From contig JBAIAC010000059.1 in assembly GCA_037349315.1 (NCBI GenBank), positions 10,132,001 through 10,196,000 on the forward strand: a stretch of DNA of 64,000 bases, in the 5' to 3' direction. Below, in pieces: positions 30,237 to 41,239 of this stretch. The position numbers and the translations under genes are program-made. The notes beneath the pieces were generated by a model. It searched no databases and was not told where the DNA came from. It worked only from the letters and a program-made list of their open reading frames with translations. Numbering within the stretch: the first letter of the stretch is position 1; each line of letters begins with the position of its first letter. This stretch comes from Chelydra serpentina. Taxonomy: Eukaryota > Chordata > Testudines > Chelydridae.

Positions 30237-31413
30237 GAAACTATCTCAGCCTCTGTTTCAATCTTTGGGACCAGGCCACAAGGTCTGAGTTTTCTTTCTT
30301 GAACTTTCCAAACAGAGGGTCTTTTGTGTTCCATCAAACAGTGAAATACACTTCTGATTGGCTTATGGGTGTCTGCTAGCACAAATCAGAGATAATGATG
30401 ATGATGCTTGTTTCTGCTTTCAGTTAGTGATTGTAGGGGGGAAAACATGGAATGAATGGAAATCAGATCTCTCCTGCCTCCTCCCCTCCAAAAGGTCATG
30501 TTTTCAAATGTCCCTCTATCAAAAGGCGTTATCAGTCGCACTTCAAGGATGAATTTCAGAAAAGCTTTAGCAAGCAAACACTGACAACACTCTGATCTGT
30601 CAACAGCAAACTTCGGAGAGAGACAGAATCGTATGCTGCATGTAATCTTGCCATAACACATATACAGTAGCTGATAATTGCCTGTCTGTCAGTTAAGTAC
30701 CGATCCACATTCTGTACCATTGTTTCTTGCCTATCAGATTTAATCCATTTTGTATTTTATTAATGAAATACTCCAATAATTTAATATCTAGCCATAAATA
30801 ACCTAATTAATTTATTGAAACCACTATATAATCATACTTTTGCTGATTGGTTGGGGGCAGTTGGACATAAAGGCATATTTCTTTAACAAGGAGGAGGACC
30901 AGTATGTTCTTTATCATGTTTAATCAGAAACCTGTGCTTTGAACATGACACCTATACCACTTGTAAGCTGCACACTGAACAGTGGTTTACACAAGCAAAC
31001 ATAAGCCGATTGGGTATGCAAAAAGAAAATCTCCTGCTTGTGCATGAAGAAGTAACATCTGTAATGAACTATTAAAGAGCAAGAAGCGCAGAAAGGCCAT
31101 AGAACCCATTTCTCTGCTGGGTTTTCAGCAGGGTGGGTTTTTATGCATGTAAACAGATGTGCCAGGATGTGTAGAGGCCTGTTGAAAATTTGTGTTGTCA
31201 TTCAAAATTAGGGTAATAAATATTATGTTGATCTGGAGGTGCTTTTAAAACTGCAAAGTTTACTTTGCTGTGGTATTTACCTTGCCAAGTACTGCCATTA
31301 CTTTTAACTCTTGCAAGTGGTAAGTGTCAAGATTTTAATGGTGCCCTGTGCAGTGCAGGATTGGTTCAATGCAGATAGCACTGAACACACTTACTAACCT
31401 TTCAACTTCTACC

Positions 31414-31716
31414 CCGGGGCGGCTCTATGATTTTTGCCGCCCCAAGCACGGCAGTCAGGCGGCCTTCGGCGGCACGCCTGCGAACGGTCCGCTGTTCATG
31501 CGGATTCGGCGTCGTTTCTGCGGGTGATCTGCCGGTCCTGCGCCGTTGGCGTGCCCGCCGCTGAAATGCCGCGGGACCGGCGGACCTCCCGCAGAAACGC
31601 CGCTGTAGGCTGCCTGACTGCCGCCCTCCCAGCGACCGTCACTCCGCCCCTCCCCCCTCCCGCGGCTTGCCGCCCCAGGCACGTGCTTGCTGCACTGGTG
31701 CCTGGAGCTGTCACTG
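31414..31716. mobile_element. GC-rich TIR element (GGGGCGGCTCTA family)
   Basis: Left end CCGGGGCGGCTCTATGATTTTTGCCGCCCCAAGC, right end TGCTGCACTGGTGCCTGGAGCTGTCACTG. Flanks carry an 11-bp direct repeat with one mismatch (CAACTTCTACC at 31403-31413; CAAGTTCTACC at 31717-31727). The interior is CpG-dense with palindromic blocks (GCGGGACCGGCGGACCTCCCGC). The three open frames over it are compositional artefacts. Probably hAT-like, but the duplication length is atypical. Confidence 0.75.
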
Positions 31717-31727
31717 CAAGTTCTACC

Positions 31728-32010
31728 AAATGATGCTTGGGGATCTAACCACATGACTTCCCATGATTTTAATGGAAGATACGAGACTAAATCACCCGCG
31801 ATCCTTTTGAAAACATAGGAGTCCTCTTTTCCCCCACCTCTGTGACTGCACTTCTCTGAAAAGGCCTGGTTTGGTTTTTGCTTTCTTTTTCAAAGGCATC
31901 TCCTTAATTTAAGAATGAGAAATCATTCAAGGAGGAAGGGATGCTAAATATGGTCTTTGATTAATCCCCAAAGCCAAGGAACTGGCAGGAGAATCGAAAG
32001 ACAACCTGGT
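31728..32010. other. Short unassigned stretch
   Basis: Nothing recognised. Confidence 0.35.
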
Positions 32011-32014
32011 TTCA

Positions 32015-32235
32015 TGTAGCACTGGAGAGAGATTCAGGAAATCTGTGTTCCGTTCCTGGCTCTGCCACTGACCTTGAGCAAGTCACTTCACCTCCCGGGG
32101 CCCCGTTTTGTCTATTAGATTGTAAGTTCTTTGGAGCTTGGATTGTCTTGTATTGTGTGTGTACAATGCTGCTTAACACAAAAGGTACTCCGTCTTGGTT
32201 AGGGCCCCTAAGCACTATTGTAATATTAATAATAG
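32015..32235 (+). repeat. MIR-like SINE with long 3' tail
   Basis: TTCCTGGCTCTGCCACTGACCTTGAGCAAGTCACTTCACCTCCC is the MIR core. ATTGTAAGTTCTTTGGAGC...GTGTACAATGCTGCTTAACAC...GGGCCCCTAAGCAC and AATATTAATAATAG is the tail. This copy has no palindromic insert after GTCACTT, unlike those at 1881, 10575 and 17300. Confidence 0.8.
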
Positions 32236-32287
32236 TAAGATGGCAAGCCATAGTTGAACATCAAGAGGAATAACTAGCATGGTTACA

Positions 32288-32335
32288 AATTTGTTTCTAA
32301 GGGGGTATGCTAATTTGTTTCTAAGGGGGTATGCA
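32288..32335 (+). repeat. 24-bp tandem duplication
   Basis: AATTTGTTTCTAAGGGGG plus TATGCT occurs twice in tandem with a 24-bp period (32288 and 32312), nearly perfect, so a recent duplication. Confidence 0.85.
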
Positions 32336-32767
32336 ACCTCATGATTTCCAAATTTGGAACACAAAATAGCAATATTAAGCACTCCCCTAAAAGTCATTAG
32401 CCATGTTTCTGTGAAAGGGGACAATCAGATTTACGTTCTACGTTAGTGGAGCAATGATATGTTTAGCAAGTCAAAGGGCAGAGAAACTAGCACAATACTT
32501 CTGCTTCAGAGCCCTCCCCGAGCTGAGACATTGGTCTCTTTTGTTGGTGAGAGTCTCAGTGGCAGGTTGTGTTGTGGGATAGCTATTTGTCACCACCTGC
32601 CTTGTTTTGTGCTTGTCACTTGTGTGAAGTAGGGCTGCTGAATTTGTGTTGAAAGGTGCAGCTCAGGTTACGGCTTTGTGTGACATCACTGCTCAAGTCT
32701 TCCAGGTTTTGCTGTGGGTCTCCCAGCAAAGGGCAAGAGGATGTCTTTTGACGTCACGCAGACGGCA

Positions 32768-32862
32768 TTTTGAGCAGGATCCTTGGCTGGTGTAAATCAG
32801 TGCAGTGCCATTGACTCTAATAGAGTGATGCTGATTTTCACCATCTGAAGATCTGGTCCTTT
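32768..32862. repeat. Short palindromic repeat (GTGTAAATCAG type)
   Basis: GGATCCTTGGCTGGTGTAAATCAGTGCAGTGCCATTGACTC...GTGATGCTGATTTTCACCATCTGAAGATCTGGTCC. Centre CCATTGACTCTAATAG. Confidence 0.7.
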
Positions 32863-33471
32863 TTAAAAACGGTTTTTAGCTTGTGTGTTTGGTAAATTAA
32901 AAACAAGAAAAAGAAGGGGGCGGAGCCAATTATACCACCAAAAATATGACACACAACAAAGATTTAATGCAGAGGTGCAAAATATGGGCTAAAGTAGCAG
33001 GGCAAAATTTGCCATCATCTAGGTGTATGAGACATTTGGGAAAGTATCGTTACATTACAGATTATAAGGCCAGAATGGACCCTTGTAATCATCCAGTAGT
33101 CTGACCTCCTGTAAAAGACAGGCCATAGGACTGTCCTGAATTAATTCCTGTTTGAACTAGAGCATATTTTTAGAAAAACATTCAGTCTTGATTTTAAAGA
33201 TGCCAGTGATGGAGAATGCACCACAACCCTTGGTAAATTTTTTCTAGTGGCTAATTAAACATACTGTTTAAATTTGCACCTTATTTCTAGTCTGAATCTG
33301 TCTAGCTTCTGCCAGACTGAAGAGTCCTCAAATATCAAATTTCTGGTCCCCATATTGATATTTGGAGACTTCTGATTAAGTCACCCCTTAACCTTCTTTG
33401 TTAAGCTAAGCAGATTGAGTTCCTTGAGTCTATCACTAAAAGGAAGGTTTTCTAATCTTTTAATTATTCTT

Positions 33472-33979
33472 TTCAGAGGGGTAGCTGTGTTAGTCTGTAC
33501 CAGCAAAAACAACGAGGAGTCCTTGTGGCACCTTAGAGACTAACACATTTATTTGAGCATAAGCTTTTGTGCGCTAGAACCCACTTCATCCAGATGCATG
33601 GAGTGAAAAATACAGTAGGGAGGTATAAATACACAGCACATGAAAAGATGGAAGTTGCCGTACCGAGCGGGGGGTCAGTGGTAATGAGGCCAATTCAATT
33701 AGGGATTGTTGGAAATGGGCCACATCCACACTAATCGAATTGGCCTCGTTAGCACTGACACCTCCCCCCCCGCCCACTCGGTAAGGCAACTCCCATCTTT
33801 TCGTGTGTGTGTATGTATGTTATATATATGTGTATGTGTATATGTATATATGTGTATGTATGTATACTGCTTACTGTATTTTCCATTCCATGCATCTGAT
33901 GAAGTGGGTTATAGCCCACGAAAGCTTATGCCCAAATAAATATGTTAGTCTCTAAGGTGCCACAAGGACTTCTCATTGT
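33472..33979. mobile_element. Fold-back element with 14-bp target duplication
   Basis: The two ends are long inverted copies: the left block GGAGTCCTTGTGGCACCTTAGAGACTAACACATTTATTTGAGCATAAGC...CCCACTTCATCCAGATGCATGG, and the right block ATGCATCTGATGAAGTGGG...GCTTATGCCCAAATAAATATGTTAGTCTCTAAGGTGCCACAAGGAC. An inner inverted pair is AAGATGGAAGTTGCC / GGCAACTCCCATCTT, and a (GT/AT)n tract lies at 33802-33868. TTTTAATTATTCTT is duplicated exactly at 33458-33471 and 33980-33993. A duplication this long suggests target-primed or Penelope-like insertion rather than hAT. Confidence 0.85.
33802..33868 (+). repeat. (GT)n/(TATG)n microsatellite
   Basis: GTGTGTGTGTATGTATGTTATATATATGTGTATGTGTATATG, inside the fold-back element. 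Confidence 0.85.
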
Positions 33980-34186
33980 TTTTAATTATTCTTGTGGTTC
34001 TTCTCAGAACCTTCTCCAGTTTATCAACATCCTTCTTGAATTGTGGACACCAGAGCTGGACACAATATTCCAGAAGTGATCACACTCATGCCAAATACAG
34101 AGGTAATATAACCTCCCTATTCCTACTCAAGATTCCCTTGTTTATGCATCCTAGGACTGCGTTAGCCCTTTTGGCCACAGTGTTGT

Positions 34187-36500
34187 GTGTTCATGATAAG
34201 GCAGCGGGACTTGATGAAGCATGCTGTTTACAAAGCGTAGGAAAGTCTTTTCAGCACTTGCTTTTGGCTAGTCATAAGCAGTGTCTTTGGTGACAATGTT
34301 AAGCGAAGCATCTGAACGAGGAGTGAAAATCCAGCGCAATGGTCAGGATCATTGTGAGTTATCAGTTTGCTATTTGGAGAGCAGTCCACGTACTTCCATG
34401 GCAGGCTGGGGATGAAGCACGGCCTTCCAGGGCACAGACACCAAATACCATTTGGTAGCAGAGTGGCCCCGCAGTTTAGCTTCAGGCCAGTAAGGTCTTT
34501 GCAGGCGGTTGTACAAAGCGGACTCCTTTATATGTGGATATTTAACTTCCTGCTGCCTATACACACGCTGTCCAGGAGCTGCTGCACTTGCCCTTTATTA
34601 CAAGTTAATGAGGTTTGCTTCAAATATCTTTTAGAATCTGAGCATGTGATTGTGGTCAGACTGTAGGGGAATAACCAACACGCAGCCTTTCCTGTGGGCC
34701 TGGAACGGGAGCACACGCTGTAAAGCTGAGTCACTGGCTCACAGCATCATCCCCTTGGGATCAGGGAAATAGCTGTGGTGTAGGGGAGTGGGGCTAGATC
34801 ACAATTCCTGGTGTTGCCCGGAGGTCTGTGGAAATTTAATTGAGTACCCCATGGATCCCAGGTTATATACAGGACTCCTGTGCAGTTTCATGCCATGCTG
34901 GCTGATGGGAGCACAGCTGACAGAGTTGCCATTATTACCGAGCTCCCTCCCCATGGCCAGGCACACACCTCAGCCCCACGTGGATGTTGTGACTGAAAAT
35001 GGGGGGCTGGAGGTAACTCGGTGGTGGTGGAGGAAGTTACCACATGCCCTTCAGTCCCGTTTTCTGCAGATTACTCTTGAATTTGCTCCCGCTTCTGCAC
35101 TGCACAGAGGAGAGGGGATGTGCCCCTTGGCTGACAAAATGAATTCTGTAGAAGTTTTGAGGTCTAGTGGTGTATGGGGCCTCTCTCTTCAGGCGACACA
35201 AACCGGTCTTTACATCAAAACCTCATTTGGCTGGTTTTATCTAAACTACTCCTTGGGATGATTTAGGGTAATTATATTCAATCCACCTGAAATCCCCACC
35301 TCTTTTCAATGGGATTGGAGCAGGAAGCAAGAAAAAATACACCCTAATGTTGTGCAGAGGTCTTAGTGAGGCAAGGGGAACTTAAAGCATAAAAATGTAT
35401 TTATCCAGTAGTTGAACAGAAGCCGAGTTTCTGCTTTGCCTGGAGACTAATCTGAAATATCCTCTTTCTTTATTATGGGTTTATTCTCTGAATGGATTAT
35501 CTAGAGTATAATGTCTAGAATGCAATGCCAGATTTTCAAGGAAGGAAAAGGAGTGCCCAAATCTAAGGGCTATTTGTGATGGGGAGAAAGAGCTATTAGC
35601 CACATATATTTCTGCAGTATCTCAGGTTAGGCACCCAAAATCATTAGTCTGAAAATCTTGGCTAGAGCCCTTTCTGGAGCACGATGTGGTTGATTTTGAA
35701 GTTAAGTCTGGTAAATTCTCCCTCAGTGTGTCTGGCTGAATGGTATTTCCCATAATGTTACATTTTGCAGCTTTTACTTGTTACCTAGGAAAGTGATATA
35801 AGGCATAATTTCAGTATTCCTATGACATAATTTCCATATGTCCTAACATTCTCTGTGGACATTTGCCAAATGTAGTCTACATATGTTTATATACTGTGTA
35901 TATATACTATATATACCTTACCAGTGGGAAATGGAAAAAAAAAATAGTAAATCATAACATTTTTACAACTATACTACTAAAAAAAGATACCTGATAACTG
36001 ACCTGCAGGCGGCCACTCCGGTCTGGTGTAAGTATAATAAGCAGCACACGGGCAGTCGCAGACTCTATATTTTCATTGGTTAGGGACTGGCTAGAATTTC
36101 AGAAGGGTGGTTATATAAACTTATTCACAAACTTGGAGTTCCTGTACAGAGCAATAGGATAGGTGCAATGACTGAATAGGCCAACAAAAGTCAGTTCCAC
36201 TGGATAGTCACCATAATTGACTCTTGTCCACCATTCACAACCTGCTGGGGCCTTTGCTTTATCCTGTCTCTTCTGTGTCCTGTATTCGTTTGGGTCTCCT
36301 GAAAAATAAGAAGTTTACATTGTCCATGATGGTGTAGTTATGGTGTCTGTCTTACACTCATTTCCTCTCTATATTTAGACGTACATATGGCTGTATCATT
36401 ATATAGACATATGCACACACAGAGAGAATATTGGCAGAGCAATAGTTTCATCCTATGTGCAGAGTTATGTACATTCCGTGTCTCTGAGATGCCATTACAG
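34187..36500. other. Unassigned non-coding stretch
   Basis: The 157-codon frame at 34788-35261 is the second longest non-LINE frame. I see no domain, signal peptide or homology. It overlaps no antisense frame of note, but its composition is like the surroundings, so I do not call a gene. Other sequence is unassigned, with a TATA-rich run at 35885-35920. Confidence 0.4.
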
Positions 36501-36504
36501 GTTC

Positions 36505-37270
36505 ACCTGTTCTTTCATAGGAATTGCCATACTCTTTCATCTAGCCCAGTATTCGGTCTCTGATCGTGTCTGTTATCATCTACTTCAGAGGAAGGTGCAA
36601 GAATCTTGTAGTGGATGACTACGGAGTATCATGCCTGGAGTGGAAGTTTCTTCCTAAACTCAATTAATGGTCCTAAAGCATGAAGGTTTATATCCTTGGT
36701 TTTAATTATATTTCATGGAACTGTGGATGTTCTGATTATCCATATAGTGAATTCTACTATGCAGTTGACATCAATGGTACTTTGTTGCAATAAGTTCTCA
36801 GGTTAATTATGTATCAAGTCAAAAATGCATTTGCTCTTATTAGCTTTAAATGTGATGCCTTGTTCTTGAATTATGAGAGAAGATAAATAGGAGTGTCTGA
36901 TTTACCTCCTCTATCCTAGTCATGATTTTGTATCCCATTAGCATGTTCTCTGTTGTCTGTCTCCTCTCTTAACAACAGTCCCAGACTTTTCAATCTGTCT
37001 TCACGTCGACAATCTAATCACTCGTCATCTTTGCACTTTCCTCTATTTCTGCAATATCCTTTGGAAAATGGGGTGATTAGAACAGAAAACAGTGTTCCAA
37101 GTGAGGGTGTACCATTGCATTATGAATGATGTTATAACATATTTGGTATTATTCCCCATTCCTTATGCATTTTAGCACTTTGGTTGATTGGTTATACTCA
37201 TGGTGCATATTTAGGAGAGCTGCCCGCAACGACACCCAAGTCTTTCCCCCAGTGGTCAGAGTTAATTTAG
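36505..37270 (-). mobile_element. CR1-group LINE, minus strand, old
   Basis: The 3' end is at the left: GGAATTGCCATACTCTTTCATCTAGCCCAGTATTCGGTCTC, then GAGGAAGGTGCAAGAATC, and further in GTGGGCG-like GAGGGTGTACCATTGC, CCCCATTCCTTATGCATTTTAGC and GACACCCAAGTCTTTCCC. Order and wording match the TTCTTATG-tailed LINE type (compare the reverse complement of 15300-16053), heavily diverged. Confidence 0.65.
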
Positions 37271-37274
37271 AACT

Positions 37275-40200
37275 CGGCAGTGTGAATGAGTCATTCAAAT
37301 TATTCCTTCGCGTTTACTCGCTCCCATGTGCTCCTCTCTGATGTTGCTCATTCCATAGCCTTGCCTTAGAGCCGGCACTCGGTGAAATGTCTAAAAGTTG
37401 GCAGTGCAGCTGTATCTGTTCCAAGCAGTGCACACTGGGAGTGGGCGAGATGGATGTGTTACCTTTTAATTACAGGAAGAACCCTGCAATGATTGTGCCG
37501 TCCTTCTGCATTGCCTTGCAGGATGTCATTAGCTGTAATCAGTGATCTCTGTTCTGCCTCTGCATCTTTGACCTAGTTACTTTGCCGAACTTAACACAGT
37601 TGCTATTGTGACAAAAAGCAGACTCCTGGCACAGCCACCATCACAGAGTAGAGGGAAGTCTGGCAACTTTCACACAAATCTGTTATAATTAAGGCTTCCG
37701 GTCTGGGGTTTCAACTTAATCTCACTGCTAAAAAGCCAGATTGCATTTTTTTATGTTTCAAACTGAAAGCGAACCTATGAAAGCGAAGGCCTGGCTACAA
37801 GCTGGCCTGGGGCTGGCAGGTGCTCTCACGTCCCTCCGTGAGCTTTGGTGCTGCACCTCAATCCTGGCTCACAGCCCTGGATGGTTTTTTGGGTGGAAAC
37901 TTCCAACTGATCCAGAGCGTGGTGGGACACTGACACAGTGCCATTAGTGAATGGCTGAGTGTGCCAAACTTGTCGTCACTTGAATTCCAGCCATACTCCT
38001 GAACTCCGCTCTCTGGGCTCCTGCTGGAGTGTTAACCCTCTCTACTACCTAAGTGCAGAACTGGTTCTAGTGTTTGTGGGGCCCAGTTCCATGGCATTCC
38101 CATACCCCAGTGAGAAGTAGCACTCTTCCCGTCCCATCAAACCCTCCCCATCCCGTCACACCTCAATGACAAAGGAATGAAATCCCCTGCCTTCTTCCAG
38201 CTGCCAAACCTCCCACGCTCCCCATCAGTGGCAAGGGCACAATTTGGCCCTTCCAAACCCATCCCACTCCCCAAAAGGGGCAAACCCTCTTGCCCTCTCC
38301 AAGCTACCAAACATCCCCATTCTCCTGGTCCAACTCAGACTGTCTGGGTGTGACTAGAGCTTCACCCAGTACTGCTCAGACAGCCACACGTGACAATTTA
38401 AAGGCATCAGTGAAACACACAACACACAAAAAGACTGAGAGAAAAGTGGCCTAAGGACAATTGAGCCAATTCAGGAAGCTACAAGCTCTGTTCAGAGGAG
38501 CACTGCCCTATAGGCCCCCTGCAGAGAACAAGTAATGGTTGCAACAATGTGGAGGCATTTGTAGTAGCACAATTTATATTCCCAAATACATGCCTCACCT
38601 GAGGCCTGTGCACACCCTCTGTTATTAACTTGACACTAAACTTATTAATCGGAGAGCTACGTTTCAGAGCAAGCGGATTGTGTTATTAAGCGCTGAAAAC
38701 AGAGGAAGGGTTGCCGGGAGCTATGAAGACCATCGCTGTAATGTACAGCACAGTCCTGCTTATCCAGAATATTTGGAGATGCCAAATACGTTCTACTGTC
38801 AATATGCTTCAGAGCTGAACTGGAGCGTCTGCCTAGAGGAAACTCAGTCTCCCAGCCTAGTCACTTCTCGGCCTCTTTGCCGAGGGCGCTTGCACCAGTT
38901 ACTGGTGGTGATTTTTATTCTATGGATGCTCGGGCCCCTTCCAGAGAACACCAGTTCACAGGCCCTGAAACCATTTTCGCCTTGGAACTGATTTCAGGTG
39001 ACACTGCTGTGTTGCCAGCCCCAGCTTTCGTAGATGAGGCAAAAGTGTGTTAAAAGGGTTATTGAAAAGTGTTTTATGACGTGGGAAATGGTGTAGTGTT
39101 GCTGGAGCCTTTCTAGCTCATGCTCTTGGGCAGAACCATTCACTTGCACAACGCAGGCCACTTGGGCACTGCTCTGAGCCCACCAAACTCATTACACATG
39201 GCTCCCGGAACAGGCAGCAGCCTGGGTTTTGAAAATGGATATATTGGCAGTGAGAGGGGTGTGAAATCCTGAAGTGCAAGATCTCGTTTGGGGAGGATTC
39301 CTGCCCTTGTAGCAGCAACAGCAAGTTGCATCAGAGCATGCCTAGGCTAATGACATACTGGACATGTACAGACAGCTTCACAGCTATCGGCACGTTTCCC
39401 AAGAGAAGAGCTGGCTTTGTATTTAGTGACGGAGACAGACCATAAATGATGCAGAGAGTGACTCCCAGCACAGGCGGTCTTAAAGGCTCCGTTTACCTGA
39501 TTTCAGTCTTGAGAATGGTAATGCACAAGATGAGCAACTGCATCTGAAGGTGCAGTGGGGCTGAACAGTACCCCAAGAACTGTGCATTGAGGGGTCCATG
39601 TAAATCTCCCCTCCTGGGCAGAAGCCATCCTCTGCTCCAATAGTCCTGGGTCAGCTTCTTTCACAGCCCCATTCCCTCTGCCCCTTCCTAGGACCCCCTG
39701 GAGGAGACTCTGCGAGGCTGAGCTCCCGATATGGGGTGGGGGAAAAGACTGCTCGAGTTGTGGGGAGGAGATGTTGTGCAGCCCCACGTTGCATGTGGCC
39801 AGGAGGAAGCTTGGAGCTGTAAATCCTTCCATGTACAGATCCCCTGGGCAGCAATGGCTGAGGAGAGTCCTTGGGTGTGCAGCTCCACTCAACCTGCTGC
39901 TGGTGCTTGGAGTGGAGAGCAGGGGTGGAGTTGGTGTGGGAGCACAGAGGAGGGAGTCCCTAGCTGCAAGTGGGCATGCTCTGTGAGGCTGGGGCTGGGA
40001 TCCTCTCAGATCCCTGACTCTCTGCTGCTGTTTTCAGCCTCACCCCTGCCTGTGTTCTAACCCTGCCAATCCAGTGGATGGAGGTAGGGGCAGCTGTGGT
40101 GCTTTCCCACAATTTGTTCCCTTCTGTACAAGGGAGAATCTATGAGCTTCAGGTTTCACTCCAACAAAATTTCCATTGACAAGAGCTTTGTCTGAGTAAA

Positions 40201-40725
40201 GACGTAGGGTTCTGACCCTGTCACATTTGGAAATGCTTGCTTCAGATCTTATCAACTTGTGACTTCTAGTGAAGGAAGAGATCAGGAAAAGGGGGCAGGG
40301 GAGATGACAGACACAGGCTAGCTGCACACAGGACCACCAGCAGCAGATTCTCATCTCTAGACGCTTAAGACAGTGTAATATACTGCCAGATTTGGCATTC
40401 ATATCATGGTCTGCATTCCTCTGCTACTGAGATATCGTCCTGTCTTCCACTACAACACTCACCAAGAACTAGGAACCCTGCTGCTTTTGTTACTGGCTGA
40501 GGTGGATGGACGATAGAAAACAAACATAAACAATGAATCAGTGTTTTGTGTAAGCAATAACTATGGAGGCACAGAGCATTTCCTGGGGATTTATGGCTAT
40601 CTGGGAAGAACTGATGGGCTAAGGTATGGCCCAGGGCCATCAACTCCAGATGGCCATTAGCAATTCCCAGCAAAGGCCCTGAACCTGGGCAATTATGGGT
40701 GTTACAAGATGAAATATATTTTAAA
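37275..40725. other. Largely unique non-coding sequence
   Basis: 37290-37740 and 38590-38980 show almost no repeat signature. 38050-38340 may be a decayed GC-rich TIR element (GAACTGGTTCTAGTGTTTGTGGGGCCC). The overlapping frames at 39503-40060 on both strands and at 38680-38991 lack domains. Confidence 0.4.
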
Positions 40726-40730
40726 AACAT

Positions 40731-40803
40731 AAGGGCAGATCCTCAGCTAGTGTAAATTGAAGTCCGTGGAGCTATGCTGACTTGCACCAGATAAGGAGCC
40801 AAC
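40731..40803. repeat. Short palindromic repeat (GTGTAAATCAG type)
   Basis: GGGCAGATCCTCAGCTAGTGTAAATTGAAGTCCGTGGAGCTATGCTGACTTGCACCAG...GGAGCC. Arms are imperfect. Confidence 0.65.
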
Positions 40804-40861
40804 CCATAGTTTTGAAGTGTTCATGATTTTTGTTCTCTATTTGAAAATAGCAATTCACGCA

Positions 40862-41234
40862 TGATGTCACTGGGGTCATAGGTGAGTGTGACAGTCCTGA
40901 TGGCAGTGCTGCATAGGTAATGTCACTGACCTCAGCGGTATGTGTGTAATGTAAGTGGCATCACCAGTGTGATGTCACTGATGTCTGCCAAGCATGGGTG
41001 ACATCAGTGACATTAGTTATATGCTGATGTGGGTCTGATTTCACTTCTGTTGGTGGTGCGCACATGACATCAGATAGCCATGGTGCTCATCTGAATGGTA
41101 TGTCTATGTTCAGAAGAGTGCATCTATGGTTATGCTGATGTCAGTGATGTGTGTGATGTCAGTGATGTGTGTGTATGACATCACTGATAGCTGCAATAGC
41201 ATGTGAGGTCACTAGCATCAGTGATGTGACATCA
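40862..41234. repeat. Cluster of eight TGATGTCA/TGACATCA octamers
   Basis: Exact octamers at 40862, 40970, 41136, 41154 (TGATGTCA) and 40999, 41065, 41176, 41227 (TGACATCA), which are reverse complements of each other. 41136-41171 is a perfect tandem pair of the 18-mer TGATGTCAGTGATGTGTG. Surrounding sequence repeats ATCAGTGATGT and GTGACATCAGTGAC in degenerate form. It looks like a decayed minisatellite or fold-back tract. The octamer is one transition from the CREB/ATF site TGACGTCA. Confidence 0.85.
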
Positions 41235-41239
41235 TATGT

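Larger units (their letters stand above)
28101..31400. other. Largely unique non-coding sequence
   Basis: Few repeats: a (TG)n/(AG)n tract at 28885-28932, a palindrome at 30160-30236 and poly-T tracts at 29814-29831. A tandem duplication of ACTGGGCAAACAGC lies at about 28479-28508. 30650-30835 is AT-rich with many TAAT/ATTA cores. No gene is recognised. Low repeat density here could reflect constraint, but I cannot test this. Confidence 0.4.
33053..34186 (-). mobile_element. CR1-group LINE, minus strand, split by a fold-back element
   Basis: Reading the minus strand from 34186: CAACACTGTGGCCAAAAGGGCTAACGCAG, TGTCCAGCTCTGGTGTCC, AGAAGAACCACAAGAATAATTAAAA, then (beyond the insertion) CTTAGCTTAACAAAGAAGG and the 3' end CAGACTACTGGATGATTACAAGGG...GGCCTTATAATCTG. 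This is the same 3' half as the plus-strand LINE at 48365-49085. No frame is intact. Confidence 0.85.

Noticed and set aside
31434..31754. Three frames of 77-99 residues on both strands
   Set aside because: Inside the CpG-dense TIR element; composition artefact.
34788..35261. 157-codon open frame
   Set aside because: No domain, no codon bias that I can see, no neighbouring exons or splice structure; a frame this long is plausible by chance over 128 kb of strand.
39503..40060. Cluster of overlapping frames on both strands
   Set aside because: Mutually antisense and domain-free; moderately GC-rich sequence gives few stops.
40862..41234. CRISPR-like array
   Set aside because: Repeats are short, irregularly spaced and inverted as often as direct, and the DNA is vertebrate.
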